Source of the DNA: Cecembia calidifontis
GTDB taxonomy: Bacteria > Bacteroidota > Bacteroidia > Cytophagales > Cyclobacteriaceae
Length of the DNA stretch: 64,000 nucleotides
Assembly: GCF_004216715.1 (NCBI RefSeq)
Contig: NZ_SGXG01000001.1
Span: 3,022,501-3,086,500 of the forward strand
Direction: 5' to 3'
The notes beneath the pieces were generated by a model. The model saw only the letters and a list, made by a program, of their open reading frames with translations, did no database searches and was not told where the DNA came from. This document shows, piece by piece, positions 43,556 to 52,851 of the stretch; positions within the stretch are counted from its first letter, which is position 1; each line of letters begins with the position of its first letter. Position numbers and translations under genes: made by a program.

Positions 43556-45973
43556 TTAGCTTTCTTTAAGAATTTTTTTGGTTTCACTTTCACCTAACCA
43601 TTTGCAGATCTTTTTGTAGTATTGATTATTCTCCCAGCTGGAATCCTTCCATTTGATTTTTTCCTTTTCGGGTAAAACTGAAAATATTTCTTTCAATTTT
43701 CTCTTTAGAATTTCCTGATCTTGTGAGTCTTGAATGGGGCCATTTTTAAACTTGACCTGAAACACCTTCATTGCCTTCTCTAGGCTTTCAAAGGCTCGGG
43801 AGTTCAATTTTACGGATTCCAAATTGATGGGATTGCTTAGCTTTTCTTCAAGTCTTGCTTGCTCAATTTCTAGATTTTTTTGTGCTAGCTGATTAAGTTT
43901 TTCCAGTTTTAATTGATTACGTTTTTCATTAAGCTTCTCAATCAAAACTTCTTTCTGCTCTAAAATAATCTTTGCTATTTCTCTTTCTACAGATATTCTG
44001 TACAGTGAAGTTGGGTCTTCCTTTCCTTTTAGAGCTAAAGATTCAAAATAAGATGATTGTGTAGAATGGAAGATCTTCTTTTGTTCAATTTCTGATATTG
44101 ATGCTTTACTCGAAATTTTTACGGGATCAACTATTTTAGAAAAATCTTGTAGCGCTAGACCATCCTTTTTGGCCTGATTAAAATCATTAACTCTATTTTC
44201 CATATCCAACTTTTGATATTTCAAGATCTTATCCCCTTTTTCGGAAGGTTTGGACATGGAAAATAATTCTTTGACCTGGGGAGAATCTAACCAAGTTATC
44301 CCCTTTGGGGCTAAGGCATAGTTCATATAACATTCAAACTCTTTCAAAAGAAAATTCAATTCAGCTTCCTTCTTGTTTTGAATGGAGAATGAAATCTTCC
44401 CGTAGCCTAGTGGTTTGGCCATGCCGATGTTGTGATAGAACCCCTCATTTCCATGAAAGGTAAGTGCAGAAATCAACGCTCCTAATTCTTCTTTACGAAG
44501 GTTATGGTAAGCAATTTTAAATTTGAATTTGGTCCCTTTCGGTAGGGGGGAGTACTGGCTTGCCACTTCTTCATTTACCTTGCCTTTAATAATGGGAGCG
44601 GGATTGGAAATAGGATCGGAATACCTGATAGGATATTTTTTCCAACCTCTGATTCTGCTTTTTTGATTCTTAAAAGTGAAATAGTTTCCGGATATTTTAC
44701 CTTGTCCGTTCTTGAGTTCTTGTTGAATGTAATTTGGGTAATATGTGGCTTTAGGACCACCCAACACGTCTGTTTTCTGGGGAAGTGGATTAGCTCCTTC
44801 TTCTGCAAAAGCATGACTGATCATCACGCGGCCTTTCAGAGAATCAAACTTATTGTTCCCGGTTTTTTTGATGTACCCAAAAAGACAGTCTGCAAAATCA
44901 GGATATTGTAAATTTTCCGATTTTTGATAGTTCTGAATGCTTTCTTTTACAGAAAAATTGTAGGTTATTTTATATAAAAAGGCGAGACCCATATCCAGTA
45001 GATTACTGGATGATGGAGCTTTATCATAATCCTTGAGACGGAAAAATACAGGAATTGGTTTGCCATTTAAGAGTTGGGCTTTTCTCCATTTCCAGTCGTC
45101 TTTTTGCTGCCCTTTGTCATGGTCATAATAGGCATGAAAGAGGTTTCTAATGATTTCATGCGGTTTTCCCTCTTCATCTTTGTCGAGAGAAATTTCAGGA
45201 TTATTGTAGTTAAAGAATATAAATTCGTATTGTTTCCCCTGATTTTCTTTTTCTTTTCGGACACCTGGTTGACCTGTAAAAACTATCGTGCCTTTTTTCC
45301 CTTGACCTGTCTCATCAAGGACATATTTTTCTCTGCCTATACCATCCTCAGGCTCATCCGCAGATTGGTATTTAAATGCATACCCGTCTTTTTTAAATGG
45401 AAAAGCTTCATATTTTGCCTTAGCTGATCTTTTTTTGTCTGAATTAATATTCGAGTTCTGATGATAATACTCCGAAATTTTTGTTGCCCCTGAGATTTTA
45501 TCCAGATTTTTATGCGAAATTCTTCCCGGTCTTCCGCAAGGTGTTAAAAGATATTTCACTCCATCAAATTTTAACCAACCACACTGAACTTCCTTTGAAA
45601 TATCGCTTTTGGGATAAATGCCATTATTGTTAAAATCCCTCACAGAATATTTTACATCATTGACTTTATCCTCCATTCTTCCAAAGGTCATGACCTCTAC
45701 AAAGTTTCGAAGCATACCTTTAATGGATGATCCAGGTATAAAATATTTTGATTTGAATTGGTTAAAATCAGAATTTATAATTTCCTTTCCATCTTTGTTT
45801 TTTTTTCGGATCTCCCCATTTCTAACGAAAATCGGACTCTCCGCTGTAATTTCAACATTCAATACACCAGACTGGGAATCAATAAATGGCTTATCATGTG
45901 ATATTGCAGGTCCCCAGTAAGGAGTTACAATATGGTCATTGAGAGGAACAAAATTGTACGGTGCAGTAATCAA
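43556..45973 (-). CDS. Large type III RAMP protein (TIGR03986-like), start codon altered by IS4
   Basis: The product is 805 aa. The Cas7/RAMP core is seen in KYFIPGSSIKGMLRNFVEVM near the N-terminus and FYHNIGMAKPLGYGKISFSI in the middle. A long charged coiled-coil region follows (about residues 640-720, KLNEKRNQLKLEKLNQLAQ). It is probably a backbone subunit of the Cas10 complex. The present start is TTG at 45973. The ancestral start, rebuilt from the far side of the IS4 element, was ATG overlapping the preceding stop. Two bases of the start codon now belong to the element, so expression is probably reduced. Confidence 0.85.
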   Translation of the reverse strand: MITAPYNFVPLNDHIVTPYWGPAISHDKPFIDSQSGVLNVEITAESPIFVRNGEIRKKNKDGKEIINSDFNQFKSKYFIPGSSIKGMLRNFVEVMTFGRMEDKVNDVKYSVRDFNNNGIYPKSDISKEVQCGWLKFDGVKYLLTPCGRPGRISHKNLDKISGATKISEYYHQNSNINSDKKRSAKAKYEAFPFKKDGYAFKYQSADEPEDGIGREKYVLDETGQGKKGTIVFTGQPGVRKEKENQGKQYEFIFFNYNNPEISLDKDEEGKPHEIIRNLFHAYYDHDKGQQKDDWKWRKAQLLNGKPIPVFFRLKDYDKAPSSSNLLDMGLAFLYKITYNFSVKESIQNYQKSENLQYPDFADCLFGYIKKTGNNKFDSLKGRVMISHAFAEEGANPLPQKTDVLGGPKATYYPNYIQQELKNGQGKISGNYFTFKNQKSRIRGWKKYPIRYSDPISNPAPIIKGKVNEEVASQYSPLPKGTKFKFKIAYHNLRKEELGALISALTFHGNEGFYHNIGMAKPLGYGKISFSIQNKKEAELNFLLKEFECYMNYALAPKGITWLDSPQVKELFSMSKPSEKGDKILKYQKLDMENRVNDFNQAKKDGLALQDFSKIVDPVKISSKASISEIEQKKIFHSTQSSYFESLALKGKEDPTSLYRISVEREIAKIILEQKEVLIEKLNEKRNQLKLEKLNQLAQKNLEIEQARLEEKLSNPINLESVKLNSRAFESLEKAMKVFQVKFKNGPIQDSQDQEILKRKLKEIFSVLPEKEKIKWKDSSWENNQYYKKICKWLGESETKKILKES

Positions 45974-47304
45974 TGCTGTCCTAAATAATTTACAAGACAG
46001 ATGTTTAGCTGTGTTTCTGCAATTTCTATTGTGATTTTATCTGTAATCCGGAAATAGAACCCCCTGTTGGCTTTTTTGAGGAGGTTTTTCATGGTCTTCA
46101 AAGGGTTTGTCCAGCCACTTTTGCAGCTCTATTTTAACGAATATGTTCAGTCTGATAAATGCAACCAGATTGGACAGATGCCATCCGAATTTAGCGGTTG
46201 CCTTCATCACTTTTAGGAGCAGAATGGTGATCAGCGCGGTCCATATCTGGATCATCACGGCATTTTTCGATGTTCCGATAAAGGTTTTGATATGGAGTAA
46301 CTGCTTGATGTCCCTGAAGAAGATCTCAATCTCCCATCGGCACCGGTAAAGATCACCGATTGTCTTTGCTGACCATTTGAAGTTATTGGTAATCAGTTCG
46401 ACGGTCTGTCGGTTTTTTTCGTCCCATACAGCCACTCTTCTGAGTTTTCCGGGGTACTTCACTTTTGACTGCGGGTTTACCAGTTCAATTTCTTCGTCTA
46501 TCAGTACTTCCTGTGCAGTATTTTCAGGGAGTCGACGTTCATTGATTGTGCTGAACTTAAGGTTATCCTTGTGCCTTATGACGAAAAAGACCCCCTTGCT
46601 GTCCCAAATGTTGAGCATCGGAAAGTCATTGTAATAGCGGTCCGCCACTATAACGGATCCTTTCTCCAAAGGAATATCATAAGCGCCTTTATTGTCTGCC
46701 ATACTTCCTTCTGTAATATTCACATAAACAGGGAGTTTCCCGTCATAGTCCAGAAGCGTATGCATCTTTACAGCACCCTTTTTGGTCCTGAAGGTTGCCC
46801 AGTCAAACATCGAAAGGCAAAGACTTACCACCGTGGAGTCGAGCAGATAGACGGGAGCCTTGATCCGTAGTTTTACCCTGCTCAGGGACGCCTGCTGTCC
46901 TAAATGCTTCAGAAGCCCGTAATACAGCTCCTTGAACAGGTCAGAGTCCCTGCGCTTGTTCTGATAACTGATACTGGACTTGGATGGTGCCTTGGCAATC
47001 CCCAGATGGTTGAGGTTCCCCGTGGCCGAACGCAGGCCGTTTGAAATATCCCTTACAGAAGTACTTTTGGCAAAATGGCAAAAAAGCATGGAAACCAAAT
47101 GCGTCCAGCTGTCAAAGCCTTTGCAGCCCTTGTCCGTTTGCTTCTCTTCAACCAGTTTCTTGAAAATTGAACGCTCGATTTTTTTAATAATCTGAGAAAA
47201 CAATGTAATATTACTCATGGGAGGTTTATGTTTTTTGGTGCAAACCCAAAATAGCTATTTTGGGCAAAAAACCAGACCTCTCATATTTTATTTAGGACGG
47301 TATT
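45972..47304 (-). mobile_element. IS4-family insertion sequence (1333 bp) inside the effector operon
   Basis: The ends are AATGCTGTCCTAAATAA on the left and the complement of AATACCGTCCTAAATAA on the right. The 11-bp target duplication GTGCAGTAATC is at 45961-45971 and 47305-47315. It is in the same orientation as the cas operon. The insertion falls within the ATG of the large RAMP gene and separates it from its upstream partner. Confidence 0.93.
46037..47218 (-). CDS. IS4 family transposase
   Basis: The product is 393 aa. DDE residues are in APVYLLDSTVVSLCLSMFDW (D), KGSVIVADRYYNDFPMLNIW (D) and YRCRWEIEIFFRDIKQLLHI (the Y-x2-R-x3-E-x6-K signature). It has an N-terminal DUF4372-like segment (FDSWTHLVSMLFCHFAKSTS). 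Intact. Confidence 0.94.
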   Translation of the reverse strand: MSNITLFSQIIKKIERSIFKKLVEEKQTDKGCKGFDSWTHLVSMLFCHFAKSTSVRDISNGLRSATGNLNHLGIAKAPSKSSISYQNKRRDSDLFKELYYGLLKHLGQQASLSRVKLRIKAPVYLLDSTVVSLCLSMFDWATFRTKKGAVKMHTLLDYDGKLPVYVNITEGSMADNKGAYDIPLEKGSVIVADRYYNDFPMLNIWDSKGVFFVIRHKDNLKFSTINERRLPENTAQEVLIDEEIELVNPQSKVKYPGKLRRVAVWDEKNRQTVELITNNFKWSAKTIGDLYRCRWEIEIFFRDIKQLLHIKTFIGTSKNAVMIQIWTALITILLLKVMKATAKFGWHLSNLVAFIRLNIFVKIELQKWLDKPFEDHEKPPQKSQQGVLFPDYR

Positions 47305-47313
47305 GTGCAGTAA

Positions 47314-47745
47314 TCATAGGTTTTTATGGCTAGTAGTGTATTCAAATCCTTCAAAAACAATCCAAGAAGGCCTTAAGACTTCCATTCCTTCGCAGAATTC
47401 ATCTTTTTCAGCTTTCCAATACTGGATAGCCTTAAATTTTTTTATACCAATATTTTCAAATGGTGCTGAGGCTAAAAAGCTAAAACGCTCAAGTTTATTT
47501 TGATCAACATCCCTAAGATTGACCTGATGAATAAGGTATTCCCCATCAATGTTTTTAATATTAATACAAACCCCACCTTCATCAGGGGAATAGAGGTAAC
47601 CCTCCAGTACAAAAGGTAAGGGAGTAAACATTGAACGCTGAAGAATATCAGGATTAAAAATCCTTGGTTTGGATTCATCCGAATACCAAAGGTAACCTGT
47701 GTAGGACTTGCTGTAATCTATATCGTTTGCTGTGATTTTTTTCAT
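47314..47745 (-). CDS. Small type III CRISPR-associated protein (TIGR04423-like)
   Basis: The product is 143 aa from ATG 47745 (MKKITANDIDYSKSYTGYLW). It has no catalytic motif. Segments such as GYLWYSDESKPRIFNPDILQ and ILRPSW-like SWIVFEGFEYTT recall the TIGR04423 type III-associated family from memory. It starts 1 bp after the preceding RAMP stop, and its own stop (CTATGA) overlapped the ancestral ATG of the large RAMP gene before IS4 insertion. No other candidate small subunit (Cas11) is present, so it may fill that place (inference). Confidence 0.6.
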   Translation of the reverse strand: MKKITANDIDYSKSYTGYLWYSDESKPRIFNPDILQRSMFTPLPFVLEGYLYSPDEGGVCINIKNIDGEYLIHQVNLRDVDQNKLERFSFLASAPFENIGIKKFKAIQYWKAEKDEFCEGMEVLRPSWIVFEGFEYTTSHKNL

Positions 47746-47746
47746 T

Positions 47747-49336
47747 TTAATTTTCCTTTTTTGTTCCAGTGAAAAATCCATGACCTTTTGTAGTCATACC
47801 TCCGAGAGGAATTCCACCTTGAATTAAGTCCTCAAGCGTATCTTCCCAAGCTTTTTTAATTTTTGGATCTTCCAAAGCTTCTTTTTTAACAAAAATATTT
47901 AAATCGATTGGTTGATCTTTTCCATAAAAAGCTTTCTCTTGAAAAAGCGCGCCATCTATCGCCCCACCAGTAAACCTATCAATCTTTACATGATTGAAGA
48001 CCTTATCATTTTCTTTTTTGTAGGTGAGATAAACATCCTGTATGATGACATTCCCCTTTCCCGATGATTTTTGTTCTTCTTGTGAATGGTTATTGGCAAA
48101 CCCAAAAAGAGTCTTAATAGCCAAATTAGATTCTTCGCTTTGGTCTCCAGTTTTAAGAATAATAGCAGCTTCATCTTTGAGCTGATTTTCGAAACAAATC
48201 CATGGTTTAGTTTTAAATGGATCAAATTCACGGATTTTGTTTTCGATCTCCATGAAAACCTCATCAGTTGTGTTTACACATAAATTTTCCAAATTGGCCA
48301 GGGATTTTAATTCTGAAAGAAGATGCTCTTCATCTATTTTGGCCTGCGGATGATAAAAATCTTTTGGACTCTCGATGTAATCTTCAATCTCTTTACTGAA
48401 ATTAAATCTTAACCTATGAGCTAATGCTCCTTTAATCGAAGTAGCAGGTATCAGAATATATTCCTCATCTGAGATTTTGGGACAGTGATTAACCCATGAA
48501 ATAATTTTCTCTCTCTTGGTGATATGGTCTACATCTCCATCTCCGAAACCTGCCCCAAATAGAAAAAAGTCTTTTGCCCTCAGTTGAAGCTCATATTTTT
48601 TCCAGCCTATTAAACCCTGAACCTTCTCTATATTAAGTTTTTCTCCATTTGGGATAGGAAAATTAAGAGAAACTGTTTTGGTTAAGTATGCTGACAGATC
48701 CGATGTTTCTGTTAGATCAAAAATGCGCTGGAAACTCCTTTCATGGATAATCTTAAATTCACCATAACCTTTTCGGGTTCCAGATCCCAATCTAAAGTCC
48801 GGTGTTTCCAATATCCCAAGTAGCTTTTCCCATGAGTTTTGATCTTCTTTAACACCTTTCAGTTCGATTTCAAAAACAAATCGTGTTCCTTTAAACACCA
48901 GTTCCTCATCGTATTTAGCACCCTTTTCTGCAGTTCCTTTGCTGTTGATTTTCACATGATCTCTCAAAGGCAAAGCTCTGAATAATGAATAGAAAGGATC
49001 TTCGAAATCAATTGTTTGAAGGCCTTCAATTACTCTACCGTCTTTACCCACTAATAATCCGGGGCTTATGACGAGCCTGCTTCCAAACCCATCTTTGGAT
49101 TCTCTGCCCCTTGAATTTCCAATTCCACTAGTACCGAACAGTTCATTTTCTAATTCTTTGTCGATGGCATGGCGGAGAACTCCCGCAATTGAAGTGCCTG
49201 GTAAATAAGGTAAACCATTTCCGTCTTTCGCTACCATGTTATCATTTAGCAATCCAACTTTTCCAGAATTAATTGCAAATGCAGAATGAGCTTCGATGGT
49301 TATTTGAGCTAAAAATCTATGCGTGAGTACTTTCAT
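47747..49336 (-). CDS. Double-Cas7 RAMP fusion protein
   Basis: The product is 529 aa with two complete RAMP domains. The first (about 1-210) has GNGLPYLPGTSIAGVLRHAI and DFRLGSGTRKGYGEFKIIHE. The second (about 240-529) has EEYILIPATSIKGALAHRLR, KIDRFTGGAIDGALFQEKAF and GIPLGGMTTKGHGFFTGTK. Fused Cas7 units are known from type III-D/E lineages. It would supply two crRNA-binding, target-RNA-cutting backbone positions. It overlaps csx10 by 4 bp. Confidence 0.85.
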   Translation of the reverse strand: MKVLTHRFLAQITIEAHSAFAINSGKVGLLNDNMVAKDGNGLPYLPGTSIAGVLRHAIDKELENELFGTSGIGNSRGRESKDGFGSRLVISPGLLVGKDGRVIEGLQTIDFEDPFYSLFRALPLRDHVKINSKGTAEKGAKYDEELVFKGTRFVFEIELKGVKEDQNSWEKLLGILETPDFRLGSGTRKGYGEFKIIHERSFQRIFDLTETSDLSAYLTKTVSLNFPIPNGEKLNIEKVQGLIGWKKYELQLRAKDFFLFGAGFGDGDVDHITKREKIISWVNHCPKISDEEYILIPATSIKGALAHRLRFNFSKEIEDYIESPKDFYHPQAKIDEEHLLSELKSLANLENLCVNTTDEVFMEIENKIREFDPFKTKPWICFENQLKDEAAIILKTGDQSEESNLAIKTLFGFANNHSQEEQKSSGKGNVIIQDVYLTYKKENDKVFNHVKIDRFTGGAIDGALFQEKAFYGKDQPIDLNIFVKKEALEDPKIKKAWEDTLEDLIQGGIPLGGMTTKGHGFFTGTKKEN

Positions 49337-50766
49337 GATTCTTTCTGTTTTGGCATTTCAGTTGATAACTTTTGAATAAAATCCATGGTAAAAGCCTCTC
49401 CTTTCTCTTTTTTTAAGTTTTTTATTTTTTCAATGAGGACTGGACCAGCTTTTCTCCATTGATTTTCAGATCTGCCTCTATTGATAAATCCAAATTCTTC
49501 TTCAAAGGTCATAGTGAAAAAAGAATCAAAATTTTTGGATTGTTTGGCATAACCACGGATTGTACCCCATTGACTCTTACTTGGCTCTGAAAGTACTTTT
49601 TTGTTTACTTCAATAAACTGATCTACTTCCTGTTTGACCTGCCTGTCTAAATCACCTAACAATCTTCTATTTTTAAGGGCAATCAGCAAAGATTCAGAAA
49701 CATTCCCTACCTCTGGATATAAGAACTGATGTTCCTGAGTTTTTTTTGTTAGGATGGTATCTATCCTTTCAGATTCCTGTGGAAGAAATTGAGGATTAAC
49801 CAAGACCTGGCCGTATCCCTCTGATCTTGAGACTCCAATTCCCATTGAAAAGAAATTTTCGGGAATTGCTTCATTGATTTTAACAACGAATACAGAACCC
49901 TTTTCTATTATTATCCTGTCTGAATCCTTCGATTGTCTTTTTCCGTTCCAGACTGGGTATTTTCGACTCCTAACCTGCGATTTCTCCCAAACGATTTCAT
50001 TTTTTTCACTCCCTGTTAAATCCTTGGGAGAAGGTGTTGCAGTAAATAGCCCAAATTGGTCAACGAAACACAAGTCAGAAAAAGAATAAATAACAATTTC
50101 CTTTCCTGGGTCATGGCGGTAAACTGGTATCTCCGAAATCTCTTTTTCGAATTTGATATCCACAAGGCCATATTCCGCTGATTTAGATCTCCCTATTTGC
50201 TTCAATCCTTCAAGTTTTTCCTTAATAATATCTGCATACTGGTCGGTAGAATCATGTATAGTAAAATACAGGTTGAGTCCTTTGGGAAGACTAAAGTATC
50301 CGAACATTTGCCCATCTGCCGACTTTCTTTTTACTGAATCAAAGGCTGATTTGAGTTTGAAATTTTGTTCTGGTGTGAAAAGCGTTTTTTCAGACCAGTT
50401 AAAATAGCCTCCTCTTGCTTGTTTCGGCTGAATTTCTTTCCCATCCTTATCTATATATTTGGCATTGGGCTTAAGATTCATGGGTAATAGGATCTCCTCT
50501 CCTAAAGATTTCCCCTTGGGGAAAAAGAATGCAGCAGGAACTGGGATCATGCTATCACCATTGATCCTGGGATAGGCATTACCAAATGAAACCTTGCCAT
50601 TATGGAAAATATCCATAGCATGCTGGTTATAAAGTTCTTTCGCTACTATACCCAAAAATTTTGATCCTGGTATATAATCCAAGGATTGGGATTGACCTTC
50701 CGTTGCCGCCTTTGAGGAAATAATCAGGTCGGATTCAAGTGTACAGGTATATTGATAGATTTTCAT
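49333..50766 (-). CDS. csx10: Csx10-type RAMP (Cas5 group), type III-D marker
   Basis: The product is 477 aa. The N-terminus (MKIYQYTCTLESDLIISSKA, then QSQSLDYIPGSKFLGIVAKE) is the Csx10 signature, and KQIGRSKSAEYGLVDIKF and FSMGIGVSRSEGYGQVLVNP are glycine-rich RAMP loops. Csx10 caps the crRNA 5' end in III-D complexes and is the main basis for calling the subtype. ATGA overlaps occur on both sides. Confidence 0.85.
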   Translation of the reverse strand: MKIYQYTCTLESDLIISSKAATEGQSQSLDYIPGSKFLGIVAKELYNQHAMDIFHNGKVSFGNAYPRINGDSMIPVPAAFFFPKGKSLGEEILLPMNLKPNAKYIDKDGKEIQPKQARGGYFNWSEKTLFTPEQNFKLKSAFDSVKRKSADGQMFGYFSLPKGLNLYFTIHDSTDQYADIIKEKLEGLKQIGRSKSAEYGLVDIKFEKEISEIPVYRHDPGKEIVIYSFSDLCFVDQFGLFTATPSPKDLTGSEKNEIVWEKSQVRSRKYPVWNGKRQSKDSDRIIIEKGSVFVVKINEAIPENFFSMGIGVSRSEGYGQVLVNPQFLPQESERIDTILTKKTQEHQFLYPEVGNVSESLLIALKNRRLLGDLDRQVKQEVDQFIEVNKKVLSEPSKSQWGTIRGYAKQSKNFDSFFTMTFEEEFGFINRGRSENQWRKAGPVLIEKIKNLKKEKGEAFTMDFIQKLSTEMPKQKES

Positions 50767-51317
50767 GATTCAAACACTTTAATTTCACATCTTCCTAATC
50801 CCCGATTTCTATTAAGACCAAGGTATTTTATCATAGGGGCTGATTTGATGAGCAGTTCATAATATCTGTTCTCAAAATCTGTAATTACTCCATATAAAGT
50901 AAGAGGAATGGTCACTTCCATTTGGCGGAGACTTTTATCTTCGGCCACACCTAATTCATCTATTTTGGTTGAAGAAATTACCTCATAAAGAGATTCTGAA
51001 AGATCTTGGGAGAGGATCTCTTTTGCATGGAATGAAGATAGCTGCGCATCAGAGAAAAATAGTTTGGAGCCACTACTTTCAGCGTATCCAAAAGATCCAA
51101 AGGCTTTCTGAACCATATCCTTATCTAAATAGGTTTCTGATAAGGCCGCTAATTCCTCGGCCGCATGTCTAAAAAGCCCCTTGATGGTTTTGCCAGGAAT
51201 ATAAGGGAGGTTATTACGATCTTTTAGAACAAGACTATCTGCCTTAGTGCCTTCTGAGAGACCTGAGCCGACATGCCAATACCCATAAAATTGAATAGAG
51301 AATTTTATTGTTTTCAT
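50763..51317 (-). CDS. Csm3-like Cas7 RAMP
   Basis: The product is 184 aa, shorter than usual Csm3 but with the full core: FYGYWHVGSGLSEGTKADSL, NNLPYIPGKTIKGLFRHAAE and the C-terminal KYLGLNRNRGLGRCEIKVF glycine-rich loop. It is a backbone subunit binding crRNA. The asparagine/aspartate residues around GTKADSLV could take part in target-RNA cleavage, but this is not certain. It starts 10 bp after the cas10 stop. Confidence 0.85.
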   Translation of the reverse strand: MKTIKFSIQFYGYWHVGSGLSEGTKADSLVLKDRNNLPYIPGKTIKGLFRHAAEELAALSETYLDKDMVQKAFGSFGYAESSGSKLFFSDAQLSSFHAKEILSQDLSESLYEVISSTKIDELGVAEDKSLRQMEVTIPLTLYGVITDFENRYYELLIKSAPMIKYLGLNRNRGLGRCEIKVFES

Positions 51318-51327
51318 TGCGGGAAGA

Positions 51328-52851
51328 TTAAAGAGATGAAAGATTGACTACATCAAAAAGATGTGTGTACATCTTGTTGTCACGCTTAAAAGGATACTCA
51401 TTTTCCAAGTGCAGGTCGGAAATTATATTTTGGTTGTTTCTCTCTTTTAGGTTTTGTTTGATTCTGTCAAACATAAACTTGGCCTGTGTAGGATCATGAG
51501 GTATAATGCCCAGCCATTGACGCAGACCTGCCCGAGGAGCAGAAGGTCGCTTGACAGTCTTAATCCAAGAAAGAAGCTCATCTATCGTGCTGTAAGAAGT
51601 ATTTTTATCAATAAAATAGGGGCCAAAATCGAATCGGATATGGTCATGATCAAGCATTTTATCTACAATGGAAGAATAGTCCTCCACATAGCTTGATTGG
51701 ACTTTAAAGAAAATCGCTGAAGATGGTATTTTCCCCTCAATCAGATTGGACTTCGAGGTAGTTTTGGCTGCGGCTGTTAAAGACTCGCTCAAATGAACTC
51801 CATAATGAAATGGAAAATTTGGTTTCACAAAACTCACTCCAGCACATGCAGTTAGTCCTTTGCCAAGGCCAAGATTTTTGTCTTCTATTTTTAGCCTTTT
51901 TTCGAATTCAAGGAACATCGACTTTGTGTTTGCTTCGAATTTTTTGAGGAAGACGTTTGTAAAAGGAATTGCTGCATCCCCTTTAATTATCACGGTTATA
52001 TCATCTCCCCCCAAAAGAATCGGTCGAATCGGAGGTTCATAGGTCTCAGATTTTGACTCATTCCCAAAAATTTCTTGATAGGCTTCTCTTACAGATTGTT
52101 TGGTGGCCAAATCAAGGGTTTTGGAAAACTCCCTGATAACTTCTTTTATGCCATCCCCTTCAATTTTTCTGTAAATCGACATGATATGAGCCCCTAATCC
52201 ATTGCCATCGGCATGAATTATTCCCAACCAATTATTCCCTGAAGTGAAATCCCCCCATTCTATTGCAAGTTCAGAGTTGTCCTTTATGGCCGTCGCTTTT
52301 TTCCTTCCTGTCAAAACCTCCATTAGCTTTGACTCGCTTATTGCTGCACGCTTATGTTTATTTAACTGACCTAAGTCTATTACTTCATCTTTTTCATACT
52401 TTACACCTAAACCTCCTGTCCTTCTTGCCGAAGCTCCAATTTTAAATGGATTATAATCACCCAGAATATAGTTAGCTTTGTTTCGCTGTATCCTTAACCG
52501 ATCTTCTAATTTTTGAAGTGCTTTGCCGTAAGTCTCAAATTCATTGAGGCTTACAACTGCTTGGCTGACAGTAATCCCTGGCGCTTTTAACATCACTTCT
52601 TTTGAAAATCCTTTCACGACTTTCTGACAGTCTTCAGCATTGCTAAATTCATATTTAATATTTCCTGCTGCACTCAAAATCAAGTCTCCCTCGTGAAACG
52701 GAATTCCATTCTCCTTAAGAAACTCTTTGAAAAAGGTACTGCTCAAATAATCAACCAACTCACTCCCCCCTACAATTTCTTTAAGCTTGTTAGTTTGAAA
52801 TATAAAATTTTGGATGCCCTGAATACTGGCGCCATATAAATATTTTGTCAT
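51328..52851 (-). CDS. cas10: Cas10 (cyclic-oligoadenylate synthase, no HD domain)
   Basis: The product is 507 aa. PIRPILLGGDDITVIIKGD gives the GGDD cyclase motif at residues 281-284, and GIIHADGNGLGAHIMSIYRK is an additional conserved Palm segment. The N-terminus begins directly with YLYGASIQGIQNFIFQTNKL, with no HD nuclease domain, so DNA cleavage by Cas10 is not expected. The design fits signalling through the CARF effectors downstream. It overlaps cas6 by 4 bp. Confidence 0.93.
   Translation of the reverse strand: MTKYLYGASIQGIQNFIFQTNKLKEIVGGSELVDYLSSTFFKEFLKENGIPFHEGDLILSAAGNIKYEFSNAEDCQKVVKGFSKEVMLKAPGITVSQAVVSLNEFETYGKALQKLEDRLRIQRNKANYILGDYNPFKIGASARRTGGLGVKYEKDEVIDLGQLNKHKRAAISESKLMEVLTGRKKATAIKDNSELAIEWGDFTSGNNWLGIIHADGNGLGAHIMSIYRKIEGDGIKEVIREFSKTLDLATKQSVREAYQEIFGNESKSETYEPPIRPILLGGDDITVIIKGDAAIPFTNVFLKKFEANTKSMFLEFEKRLKIEDKNLGLGKGLTACAGVSFVKPNFPFHYGVHLSESLTAAAKTTSKSNLIEGKIPSSAIFFKVQSSYVEDYSSIVDKMLDHDHIRFDFGPYFIDKNTSYSTIDELLSWIKTVKRPSAPRAGLRQWLGIIPHDPTQAKFMFDRIKQNLKERNNQNIISDLHLENEYPFKRDNKMYTHLFDVVNLSSL

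Noticed and set aside
51328..52851. HD nuclease domain in Cas10
   Set aside because: The protein starts directly with the Palm-type segment and no HD motif is seen in the first 100 residues.
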